In this document: in pieces, positions 6,670-13,505 of the stretch | Numbering within the stretch: position 1 is the first letter of the stretch | Layout of the letters: every line of letters starts with the position of its first letter | NCBI GenBank assembly: GCA_964610905.1 | Contig: CAZSYT010000051.1 | Coordinates: 1 to 21,436, forward strand | Source of the DNA: JAJZJT01 sp964610905 | GTDB lineage: Bacteria; Actinomycetota; Acidimicrobiia; Acidimicrobiales; RAAP-2 | Direction: 5' to 3' | Length of the DNA stretch: 21,436 nucleotides | Notes under the pieces: model-generated | Told to the model about the DNA's origin: nothing | What the model saw: the letters and a program-made list of their open reading frames with translations, nothing else | The model's database searches: none | Made by a program: the position numbers and the translations under genes

Positions 6670-7765
6670 CGGGCCGCCCCCGGTCGGGACCGGGCCCCAC
6701 CCGCCCTGCCGCGGCCAGGGCGCCCGTCGTCGCTCGCGACCGGGGGCGCCGCGGCCAGGCCACCACGGCCAGCGTCGTGCCGACGGCGACGAGCACGAGC
6801 CCGGCCAGCTGACCGGACAGGTCGCTCCCGTCGACGACGGCGTCGAGGACGGCCGTGACGAGGGCGCTGGCCACCAGCACGGAGGTGACGTCGAGGGCGC
6901 GGGCACGGGACAGGGCGGCGAACCACGTGGCCACGTAGACGGCGAGCAGGGTGCCGGTGACCAGGGCCCACACCGCCTGGCGCCCGCTCATCCCGACGAG
7001 GGTGCCGAGCTTCCCGGTGACGGCGAGGTCGGCGACGAGCACGGCCCCGCCGACCCCCATGCGCACGACGCCCAGGACGGCCGGTCGCACGGTGGCGAGG
7101 AGCGCCTTGGCCACCACCACCTCGCCCGCCCAGAGCACGGTGGCCGCCAGCACGAGGGCCTGGCCCCGGCCGACCAGGTGCCCCACACCTCCCGACAGGG
7201 CCGCCTGTCCCACCACCAGCAGGACCACGGCGGCGAGGTTCGCCGTCGAGAGGCGCTCGCCGAGGAACGGCCACGCGACCAGCGCCACCCAGACCACCAG
7301 CGAGTCGTGGAGGAAGGCGGCCGGCACGGCGGTGGTCGCCGCCAAGCCGCTGAAGAAGAGGAGGAACGCCACGCCGCCGCCGACCACGCCGACGTAGGCG
7401 AGCCCGGCAAGGCGGAGGAGGCGCTGCCGGGGCCGGCTCGGCCCCGGCGCCGGGGCCGTCGTGACGACGTCCCCGGCGCGGGCACGGCGCCCGCCGGCGG
7501 CCAGTACGATCCCGACCAGCACGACCGCCGCGACGAGGTTCTTGGCCGTCGTGTAGACGGCGGAGCTCGAGAAGGTGGCCACGCCTCTGGCGTTGACGAG
7601 GACCGAGACGCCGCTGACGGCCGCCGTGGCGGCAGCCAGTGCCACACCAGCGAGGTACGCCGGACGGCCCGTGACGCCGCCGAGGCGGGTCGGCCTCGTC
7701 GACAGCGGCGCGGACGCGTCACCGCCCGCGCCGGCCCCGGGCGCTCGCTGTCGGTGGACGGTCAT
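6662..7765 (-). CDS. EamA/DMT-superfamily permease in the hydrogenase operon
   Basis: The 367-aa membrane protein has about ten predicted helices between residues 36 and 337 (first ones near 36-55, 71-91 and 118-138). It is arranged as two EamA repeats; the first ends with the typical PFLGERLS (166-173). DMT permeases carry metabolites or act as exporters; the substrate is unknown. The N-terminal 30 residues and the last 30 (Arg/Gly/Pro-rich) are cytoplasmic tails. The ATG at 7765 overlaps the HypC stop (ATGA) with GGAGAGG just upstream, and the stop overlaps the DUF6390 start, so expression is tied to the hydrogenase. A nickel, cofactor-precursor or nucleotide substrate would fit the setting but nothing in the sequence proves it. 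Confidence 0.85.
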   Translation of the reverse strand: MTVHRQRAPGAGAGGDASAPLSTRPTRLGGVTGRPAYLAGVALAAATAAVSGVSVLVNARGVATFSSSAVYTTAKNLVAAVVLVGIVLAAGGRRARAGDVVTTAPAPGPSRPRQRLLRLAGLAYVGVVGGGVAFLLFFSGLAATTAVPAAFLHDSLVVWVALVAWPFLGERLSTANLAAVVLLVVGQAALSGGVGHLVGRGQALVLAATVLWAGEVVVAKALLATVRPAVLGVVRMGVGGAVLVADLAVTGKLGTLVGMSGRQAVWALVTGTLLAVYVATWFAALSRARALDVTSVLVASALVTAVLDAVVDGSDLSGQLAGLVLVAVGTTLAVVAWPRRPRSRATTGALAAAGRVGPGPDRGRPGA

Positions 7766-8121
7766 CGCCTCTCCTCTCCTCCTCGCCCGTCTCCGCCCAC
7801 GGCTCCGGTCCGGCCGCGCGGGCGCCCCGGCCCGGCGGGCCCGACAGGCGGCGGCCGTCGTGGCACGGGGGCGACGCCGGGCGCGCCCGACCGGGCGTCA
7901 CGGAGCGCGCCGGCGAGCTCCGCGACTGCGGCCCGGGCCTCCTCCTCGTCGGCGGGAGCGAGGGCGTAGCCGCTGTGGACGACGACCCAGTCCCCCATGC
8001 CGGGCTCGGGGCCGTCGTAGGCGAGCAGCGAGACGCGGGACCGCCGGCCGTCGAGGCCCTCGACGACCACGGTGCCGCCCTCGTCGAAGCCGACGACGCG
8101 CCGGAGACGGCTCGTGCACAT
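7762..8121 (-). CDS. hypC: HypC/HybG/HupF-family hydrogenase assembly chaperone
   Basis: The 119-aa protein begins Met-Cys, the invariant HypC N-terminus whose exposed Cys2 holds the Fe(CN)2CO intermediate and binds the large-subunit precursor. The core (1-75) has the small beta-barrel pattern, with VSLLAYDGPEPGMGDWVVVHSG at about 30-51, where G-D-W/Y-V-x-V-H-x-G is diagnostic. The remaining 40 residues form a Pro/Gly/Arg-rich tail not found in the usual 75-90-aa HypC. The ATG at 8121 shares one base with the protease stop (TGATG). HypD, its usual partner, is not in the window, so the rest of the Hyp machinery must lie elsewhere. Confidence 0.88.
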   Translation of the reverse strand: MCTSRLRRVVGFDEGGTVVVEGLDGRRSRVSLLAYDGPEPGMGDWVVVHSGYALAPADEEEARAAVAELAGALRDARSGAPGVAPVPRRPPPVGPAGPGRPRGRTGAVGGDGRGGEERR

Positions 8122-8636
8122 CAGCGGTCCTCGATCAGGCTGCGGACCCGCTCGACGGCCACGGGCACGGCGGCGGCCACGGCGGGCGTGAAGCCGACGC
8201 CGTCGCCGAAGTCGGCGCCCTCGACGGCGACGACGACCACCCGGCGGGGGGCGCTCCCGACGGCACGGGCCAGCTGGAGGACGCCCACCAGACCGATGCC
8301 GTGCGTGCTCGTGGCGCCGGGGGGACGGCGTCCGACCGGAGGGGGCGCGCCTCGGTCCGGTGGGGAGGTCCCCGGGTCGGCGACGGCCAGCCGGACCTCG
8401 TGCACGGTGCCGGCCGGGAGCCCCGAGCAGGTGGCGTCGACGACCACCGCCAGGTCGGCGCCGTCCCACCGCCCCAGCAGGTCGAGCGGCTCCCCGAGCG
8501 GGCCCACGTCGACCGCCCCTCGTCGCCCCGGGTCGTCGGTCGCTGCGACGGTGGCCAGGCGGGCCACCGTCGGGCCGACGCCGTCGTCGCGGCGGTGCTC
8601 GCTCCCGATGCCGGCCACCACCACGTGCGCCGTCAC
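8121..8636 (-). CDS. Hydrogenase maturation protease (HyaD/HybD/HycI family, M52)
   Basis: The 171-aa endopeptidase removes the C-terminal peptide of the large subunit after nickel insertion. It opens with VVVAGIGSEHRRDDGVG (6-21); D18, D68 (in VVVDATCSG) and H112 (in STHGIGL) line up with the nickel-sensing E16, D62 and H93 of HybD. The GTG start at 8636 overlaps the large-subunit stop by 4 bp (GTGA), so enzyme and substrate are translationally coupled; the longer frame runs inside the large-subunit gene and is rejected. A 20-residue Pro/Arg-rich insert (about 88-107) before the H112 motif is longer than in the E. coli enzymes. Confidence 0.88.
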   Translation of the reverse strand: MTAHVVVAGIGSEHRRDDGVGPTVARLATVAATDDPGRRGAVDVGPLGEPLDLLGRWDGADLAVVVDATCSGLPAGTVHEVRLAVADPGTSPPDRGAPPPVGRRPPGATSTHGIGLVGVLQLARAVGSAPRRVVVVAVEGADFGDGVGFTPAVAAAVPVAVERVRSLIEDR

Positions 8637-9964
8637 GACCGCTCCACCGTCACGTCGAGGAAGTGGGCGGCGCACGAGATGCACGGGTCGTGGTTGCGGA
8701 CGGCCTGCTCGCAGCGTGCCGTCAGGGCGTCGTCGGGGAGGTCGAGGCCGGCCGAGGCCACCCGGCGCAGGTCGTCCTCGATGGCGGGGTGGTTCTGGGC
8801 GGTCGGCGGCATGAGCCGTGCCGCCCGGACGGTGGCGTCGGCACCCAGCACGTAGCGGTGGAGCAGCACGCCCCGCGGCGCCTCGGTCAGCCCGACGCCC
8901 ACGGCACCCTCGACGGGCGCCGCGAGGTCGACGGCAGGAGGGTCGGGGGGCTCGTAGGCGTCCACCAGCGCCGCCGCCTCCTCGCAGGCGGCGACCAGCT
9001 CCACGGCCCGGACGACGATGCTGCGGAACGGGTTCGTGCAGGCCGCTCCCAGGCCGGCACTCCGGGCGGCCGCCGCCGCCTCGGCGGGGAGCCGGTCGCC
9101 GACCAGCGCGTAGCGTGCCAGCGGGCCGGTCAGGTAGGCGTCACGACCAGCCAAGCGGGCCTGGCGGGCCGTCGAGGTCGGCACCTCGGTCTCGACCGCG
9201 AGCTCCGCGAAGGCGGGACCGTCCAGCAACCTCCCCCCGGAGGCGACCACCCGGCCCGTCGCCGCCACGTACCCCTCGTCGGGACGAAGGGCCACGAAGC
9301 GGTAGGCGCCCTCGACGTCGGGCACGTCGAAGCCCGAGACCCACTCGACCGTCTCGACGGCGTCGGCGACGGCTCGCCGGAGCGGCTCGGCGAGCGCGGC
9401 GACCTGGTCGGGGTCGGGCGCCTGGTAGAAGCCGCCCACACGCACGTTGACCGGGTGCACGGCGCGGCCTCCCACCGCCTCGATGAGGCGGCTGCCCATG
9501 CGCTTGAGGGCGAGCCCGCGCCGCACGGCAGCGGGGTCGATCTCGGCCAGGGCGACGGCGTCGGGGAGCCCGTAGAAGTCGGGGGCGTGGAGCACGGTGA
9601 CGTGCAGGGCGTGGCTCTGCACCCACTCGCCACAGGCGAGCAGGCGGCGCAGCGCGGCGATCCGCGGTGCCCGGGTGGCGACGTCCACGCCGACGGCGTC
9701 CTCGACGGCCGCGGAGGCAGCCAGCTGGTACGACACCGGGCAGATACCGCAGACGCGTGCAGTGAGGTCGGGGGCGTCGGACGCCGGCCGGCCGCGCAGG
9801 AGCTCCTCGAAGTACCGCGGCGGCTCGAAGATCCGGAGCTCGACGTCGGCGACCGCGCCGTCGCGCACCTCGACGCGCAGCGCGCCCTCGCCCTCCACCC
9901 GGGCCAGGCCCTCGACGGCGAGCGTGCGCCCGCCCCCGCTACCGGTCGGGCGTCCGTGGGTCAT
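8633..9964 (-). CDS. Group 3b [NiFe]-hydrogenase large (alpha) subunit
   Basis: The 443-aa catalytic subunit carries both Ni-Fe ligand motifs: RVCGICP at 70-76 (C72, C75) and DPCISCAAH at 426-434 (C428, C431, H434). RVEGEG (22-27) and TAQNHPAIE (388-396) are other family marks. The enzyme interconverts H2 and protons/electrons in the cytosol. Everything after H434 (nine residues, FLDVTVERS) is the predicted peptide removed by the downstream protease. Length and spacing fit group 3b (HydA/HyhL). The ATG at 9964 gives a normal N-terminus and overlaps the small-subunit gene by 26 bp, the largest overlap of the operon; longer starts lie deep inside that gene. Confidence 0.93.
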   Translation of the reverse strand: MTHGRPTGSGGGRTLAVEGLARVEGEGALRVEVRDGAVADVELRIFEPPRYFEELLRGRPASDAPDLTARVCGICPVSYQLAASAAVEDAVGVDVATRAPRIAALRRLLACGEWVQSHALHVTVLHAPDFYGLPDAVALAEIDPAAVRRGLALKRMGSRLIEAVGGRAVHPVNVRVGGFYQAPDPDQVAALAEPLRRAVADAVETVEWVSGFDVPDVEGAYRFVALRPDEGYVAATGRVVASGGRLLDGPAFAELAVETEVPTSTARQARLAGRDAYLTGPLARYALVGDRLPAEAAAAARSAGLGAACTNPFRSIVVRAVELVAACEEAAALVDAYEPPDPPAVDLAAPVEGAVGVGLTEAPRGVLLHRYVLGADATVRAARLMPPTAQNHPAIEDDLRRVASAGLDLPDDALTARCEQAVRNHDPCISCAAHFLDVTVERS

Positions 9965-10727
9965 GGGCCTCGGCCTCGGCACGGAACGCCGGCGCGCCGG
10001 CGGTGACGGAGCGGAACAGGCGGGCGACGTCGGGCTCGGACATGCCCCGGGCGGCGAACCGGGCGGCGAGCGACGCCGTGTTGGTGGTGTCGGCCGGCCC
10101 GAAGCAGCCGTAGCACCCTCGCCCGACCGACGGGCAGAGCGCGCCGCAGCCCGCACGCGTCACCGGCCCGAGGCACGCGGCTCCTCCCGACACGAGCACG
10201 CACGGGACGCCCCGGGCCTTGCACTCGTGGCACACCGGGTGCCCGGGGACCGCCGGACGGCGGCCGGCGAGGTGGGCGGTGACGACCTCGAGGAGCTGGC
10301 GGGGTGCGACGGGGCACCCCTGCAGCTCGAGGTCGACCGCCACGTGGGCCGACACCGGCGTGGACGCCTCGAGCGAGCGGACGGGACCGACAGCGAGGGG
10401 CACGTCGGGGCCGCCGGGGCCGTTGCGGAGCGCCTGGACGCCTCCCGTCGTCGCGCACGCCCCCATGGCGACGACGACCTTCGAGGAGGCCCGGACGCGC
10501 CGCAGGAGGGCGGCGTCCGCCGCGGTCGAGACCGATCCCTCCACCAGCGAGAGGTCGTAGGGGCCGTCGTCGGACGCCCGCGACACCTCGGCGAAGTGGG
10601 CGATGCGGACGACCGAGCTCAGCCCGAGCAGCTCGTCCTCGAGCTCGAGCAGGCTCAGCTGGCAGCCGTCGCACGAGGCGAGCTTCCACACCGCGAGCGT
10701 CGGGCGGGGGTCGTCGGGCACCGTCAC
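9939..10727 (-). CDS. Group 3b [NiFe]-hydrogenase small (delta) subunit, three Fe-S clusters
   Basis: The 262-aa electron-transfer subunit has twelve cysteines placed for three [4Fe-4S] clusters: proximal C19, C22, C91 and C138 (CDGC, GACATTGG, LQGCP), then C166, C169, C176 and C185, and C194, C198, C205 and C208. There is no Tat signal, so the hydrogenase is cytosolic, as expected for group 3. It carries electrons between the Ni-Fe site and the flavin subunit encoded just upstream. The GTG start at 10727 lies 13 bp after the gamma-subunit stop. The cysteine layout and genetic order (beta, gamma, delta, alpha) match the P. furiosus sulfhydrogenase and the mycobacterial Hyh enzyme. Confidence 0.92.
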   Translation of the reverse strand: MTVPDDPRPTLAVWKLASCDGCQLSLLELEDELLGLSSVVRIAHFAEVSRASDDGPYDLSLVEGSVSTAADAALLRRVRASSKVVVAMGACATTGGVQALRNGPGGPDVPLAVGPVRSLEASTPVSAHVAVDLELQGCPVAPRQLLEVVTAHLAGRRPAVPGHPVCHECKARGVPCVLVSGGAACLGPVTRAGCGALCPSVGRGCYGCFGPADTTNTASLAARFAARGMSEPDVARLFRSVTAGAPAFRAEAEAHDPRTPDR

Positions 10728-10740
10728 CGCTCCACCACCG

Positions 10741-11676
10741 TCACCGCTCCCGCACCGTCAGCAGCCCGTCGGCGAGGCCGCCCCAGGCGACGACGGGCCC
10801 GTCGCGGCAGAGGAGGAACGACCCGAGCTGGCAGTGGCCGCACAGCCCGACCCCGCAGTGCATGTTCCGCTCCAGCGACACGAGCACCCGGCGGGGGTCG
10901 ACGCCGCGCTCCTCGAGCGCTCGGCCCACGTAGCGCATCATCACCTCCGGGCCGCACACGAGGGCCACGGTGCGCGCCGGGTCGAGGTCGGCCCGCTCCA
11001 CGAGGGAGGTGACCACTCCGACGGAGCCGCGCCACCCCGGACCGGCGGTGTCGACCGTGACCGCCACCGTCGCGCCCGCCGCCTCCCACCGACGGAGGTC
11101 GTCGACGAAGACGAGGTGCTCCGGGCTGCGTGCCCCGACGAGGACGGTCACCCGCACCCCCGGCCGGCCCACGAGGGCGGCGACGGCGCCCCGCAGCGGA
11201 GCGAGGCCGATGCCGCCCCCGACGGCGACCACGTGCGTCCCGTCCGCCAGCCCGTCGACCCCCCAGCCCGTGCCGAAGGGCCCCCGCACCCCGACGACCG
11301 TCCCGACGGCGGCCGTGGCCAGCGCGTGGCTCACGGCCCCGACGTCGCGCACCGTGTGCTCGAGCGGGAGGCCGCCACCCGGCACGCCGCTCGCCGACAA
11401 GGCGATCTCGCCGACGCCGAAGGCGGTCACCATGTTGAACTGACCGGGCTCGGGGTCCGGGACCGCACGGGCACCCGTCGGCTCGAGGGCGAGCGTCGCC
11501 ACCCCCGGCGACTCGGGGCGGGTGCCCACGACCCGGTAGAGGACAGGGACGAGCAACCCCGGAGGAGGCGCACCGCGGTCGCTCGCCGCCGTCGACGCAC
11601 ACGTGCCGGGGACGCCGTCCGACGGCCCTCGTGCCGCACCGGCCGCCGCGGCCGGACCCGGCTCACGGCCCACCAT
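10741..11676 (-). CDS. Hydrogenase gamma subunit: FAD/NAD(P)-binding diaphorase with [2Fe-2S] domain
   Basis: The 311-aa protein is a ferredoxin-NADP reductase-type module. After a 40-residue Ala/Gly/Pro-rich leader it has an FAD barrel (about 42-140; GQFNMVTAFGVGEIALSAS near 78-96). The NAD(P) domain has VGGGIGLAPL (152-161), VLVGARSPEHL (178-188) and CGPEVMM (241-247). A C-terminal [2Fe-2S] site uses C274, C279, C282 and C290. It passes electrons from the hydrogenase to NAD(P)+. The ATG at 11676 overlaps the cyclic-nucleotide-binding gene by 14 bp and has no good Shine-Dalgarno; a later in-frame start after the low-complexity leader cannot be excluded. A second long frame ending at 10724 is a shadow. 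Confidence 0.9.
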   Translation of the reverse strand: MVGREPGPAAAAGAARGPSDGVPGTCASTAASDRGAPPPGLLVPVLYRVVGTRPESPGVATLALEPTGARAVPDPEPGQFNMVTAFGVGEIALSASGVPGGGLPLEHTVRDVGAVSHALATAAVGTVVGVRGPFGTGWGVDGLADGTHVVAVGGGIGLAPLRGAVAALVGRPGVRVTVLVGARSPEHLVFVDDLRRWEAAGATVAVTVDTAGPGWRGSVGVVTSLVERADLDPARTVALVCGPEVMMRYVGRALEERGVDPRRVLVSLERNMHCGVGLCGHCQLGSFLLCRDGPVVAWGGLADGLLTVRER

Positions 11677-12130
11677 CGCCGTAGAGGTCGAGGAGGCGCA
11701 CCCGGGTCGCCTGCAGCCGGTCGAGGAGCACGGCCGACAGCCGCTGCAGCAAGGCGTAGCCGAAGACCGGATCGGCGTCCGCCTTGGACCGCAGGCACGC
11801 GCCGTCGACGGCCACGGCGCCCACGGGGTCGAGCGCCCGGGCGTCGAACCGGTACCGGTACGGCGGGAAGAGCCACGACCACCCCACGACCTCGCCGGGC
11901 CCGACCGCCTCGATGGTGCAGGGTCCCCGACCCGGCACGTGGACCTCGAGGGCCACCCGCCCCCGCCGCACCAGGTAGCAGGTGTCCGCCCGCTCTCCCT
12001 CGGCGAAGAGCAGGGCGCCCGCCGGCACGGCCACGTTGCGGGCACACCCGGCGACCAGCGACACGGCGTCGCCGGGGAGGTCGGCGAGGAGCGGGTGGGT
12101 GGCCACGACGTGGGCGATGGGCTCGTTCAC
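11663..12130 (-). CDS. Cyclic-nucleotide-binding-domain protein within the hydrogenase operon
   Basis: The 155-aa protein consists of one Crp/Fnr-type cyclic-nucleotide-binding beta-roll (about 15-120), with LLFAEGERADTCYLVRRGRVAL (40-61) and VGPGEVVGWSWLFPP (76-90). A C-terminal helix (about 124-150) follows; there is no helix-turn-helix, so it is not a DNA-binding regulator by itself. The phosphate-binding cassette (GEVVGWSWLFPPYRYRF) lacks the classical Arg-Thr/Ser-Ala signature, so ligand binding is uncertain. The GTG start at 12130 overlaps the beta-subunit stop (GTGA). Genes like this occur between the beta and gamma subunits in other actinobacterial group 3b operons, suggesting an allosteric or assembly role on the enzyme; no such role is proven. 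Confidence 0.83.
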   Translation of the reverse strand: MNEPIAHVVATHPLLADLPGDAVSLVAGCARNVAVPAGALLFAEGERADTCYLVRRGRVALEVHVPGRGPCTIEAVGPGEVVGWSWLFPPYRYRFDARALDPVGAVAVDGACLRSKADADPVFGYALLQRLSAVLLDRLQATRVRLLDLYGDGGP

Positions 12131-13317
12131 GCCGGCTCCCGCTCGTGGGCGCCTGCCAGCTCCCGCTCGTCGGCCGCACCGGGGCGCCCGGCACCGTCGC
12201 TGGCACGGATGGCCGACACCTCCTCGGTGAGGTCGATGCCGACCGGGCACCAGGTGATGCACCGGCCGCACCCGACGCAGCCCGAGGTGCCGAACTGGTC
12301 CCACCACGTGCCCAGCTTGTGGGTCAGCCACTGCCGGTAGCGCGAGGCGACGGACACCCGCACCGAGCCACCGTGGAGGTACGAGTGCTCGAGGTCGAAG
12401 CAGGAGGACCACCGCCGGTGCCGCTCGGCCGTCCCCGTCAGGTCGGTGACGTCGACGACGTCGGTGCAGAAGCACGTCGGGCACACGAGGGTGCAGTTGC
12501 CGCACGACAGGCAGCGGGACGCCACCTCCTCGTAACGGGGGTGGTCGAGGTTGCGGGCGAGCAGGGCGGGCAGCCCGGCGGTGTCGAGCCGGCGGCCCAT
12601 GGCGGCACGCGCCCGCTCCAGCGCCCCTCTGCGGGCGTCGAGGTCGTCCGCCGTCGCCGGCTCCCCTCCCACCTCGTCGAGGACGGCGGCGCCACCGGGA
12701 GAGCCGGCACGGAGCACGTAGCGGGGCTCGGTCCCCCCGAGCAGCTCGGTCAGCGCGACGTCGAAGGAGCCCGAGGCCTCGGGTCCGGTGCCCGTCGACG
12801 CGCAGAAGCACGTTCCCGACGGGCTCGTGCACTCGGCCACGACCGTGAAGCCGCCGTGGCGTGCGGCCACGTACCCGGGGTCCGCCGTCCCCGCCGCCGG
12901 GGCGAGCACGCGGTCGAGGACGGCGAGCGCGGCGAGCTCGCACGGGCGCACGCCGACGACGGCCAGCGGGAGCCCGTCGGGCGCGTCGGCGGCCCCACCG
13001 GGGTCGATCCACCGCTCGGACCCCGCCCCCCCCGACCGCCACAGCGTGACGTCGGGAGGCAGCACGTCGGGCTTCGTCGAGGCCGGACCGACCGCCCAGG
13101 CGAAGCGGGCCTCGTCCCCCCGGGGGACCAGCCGGTAGTGCCCGGGCGCCTGCTCGTCGCCCCACCCCACCGGGAGGTCGGCCGCGCCCGACACGTCGCC
13201 GACGGCGACCACACCGTCGCGGACGACGGGACCTCGGGTGCGGTAGCCGCGGCGGCGCAGCGCGGCGGCCAGCCGGTCGAGCCCCTCGGCAGTGACCACC
13301 ACGGCGTCCTCGTGCAC
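12127..13317 (-). CDS. Hydrogenase beta subunit: 4Fe-4S dicluster protein (HydB-like)
   Basis: The 396-aa protein has an N-terminal half as in sulfhydrogenase/anaerobic sulfite reductase beta subunits (VGVRPCELAAL, 121-131; C163, C170 and C172 in the ECTSPSGTCFCAS region). Two [4Fe-4S] ferredoxin-like motifs follow, C269-xx-C272-xx-C275-xxx-C279 and C347-xx-C350-xx-C353-xxx-C357, with extra cysteines at C282, C284 and C306. It relays electrons in the hydrogenase complex. The last 25 residues are Ala/Glu/Arg-rich and likely disordered. The GTG at 13317 is the longest plausible start but has no Shine-Dalgarno; a GTG five codons later (13302) follows GAGGACGCC and is a fair alternative. This is the first gene of the nine-gene operon. 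Confidence 0.9.
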   Translation of the reverse strand: MHEDAVVVTAEGLDRLAAALRRRGYRTRGPVVRDGVVAVGDVSGAADLPVGWGDEQAPGHYRLVPRGDEARFAWAVGPASTKPDVLPPDVTLWRSGGAGSERWIDPGGAADAPDGLPLAVVGVRPCELAALAVLDRVLAPAAGTADPGYVAARHGGFTVVAECTSPSGTCFCASTGTGPEASGSFDVALTELLGGTEPRYVLRAGSPGGAAVLDEVGGEPATADDLDARRGALERARAAMGRRLDTAGLPALLARNLDHPRYEEVASRCLSCGNCTLVCPTCFCTDVVDVTDLTGTAERHRRWSSCFDLEHSYLHGGSVRVSVASRYRQWLTHKLGTWWDQFGTSGCVGCGRCITWCPVGIDLTEEVSAIRASDGAGRPGAADERELAGAHEREPA

Positions 13318-13387
13318 CGTGCCATGGTCGGACCGGACCTCGGCCGGCGGCCAGGGTCCAACGTCACATCGGGCGCCGGGGCTTCCG

Positions 13388-13424
13388 GACCCGGGTCGCC
13401 GTGGGACCCACGGCGACCCGGGTC
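13388..13424. repeat. 37-bp palindrome in the divergent intergenic region
   Basis: Bases 13388-13405 are the exact reverse complement of 13407-13424, with one central A at 13406: an 18-bp perfect inverted repeat. Each arm contains the smaller palindrome GACCCGGGTC. It lies 71 bp upstream of the hydrogenase beta start and 82 bp upstream of the GGDEF/EAL start. Within the remaining 188-bp gap I see no gene and no strong promoter. It could be an operator, an attenuator hairpin or a transcription barrier between divergent units. Confidence 0.8.
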
Positions 13425-13505
13425 GGCCCGGCGACGCTCGTCCCGGTCGGGTGTGCCGGTGCTCGCCGGCTACAGGTGGGCGGGCCCGGCGCCGATGGAC
13501 GAGGC

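Noticed and set aside
3928..6858. 976-aa plus-strand open frame
   Set aside because: Low-complexity Arg/Pro/Gly sequence crossing parts of DUF169, GH5 and DUF6390 in wrong frames; no start signal or motif.
10724..11602. Minus-strand frame ending at 10724 as the hydrogenase gamma subunit
   Set aside because: It is Arg/Gly-rich noise; the frame ending at 10741 contains the FAD, NAD(P) and [2Fe-2S] motifs.
13350..13368. CRP-type TGTGA site upstream of the hydrogenase operon
   Set aside because: Only one half-site (TGTGA, minus strand) is present; the second half does not match TCACA, so it is not better than chance.
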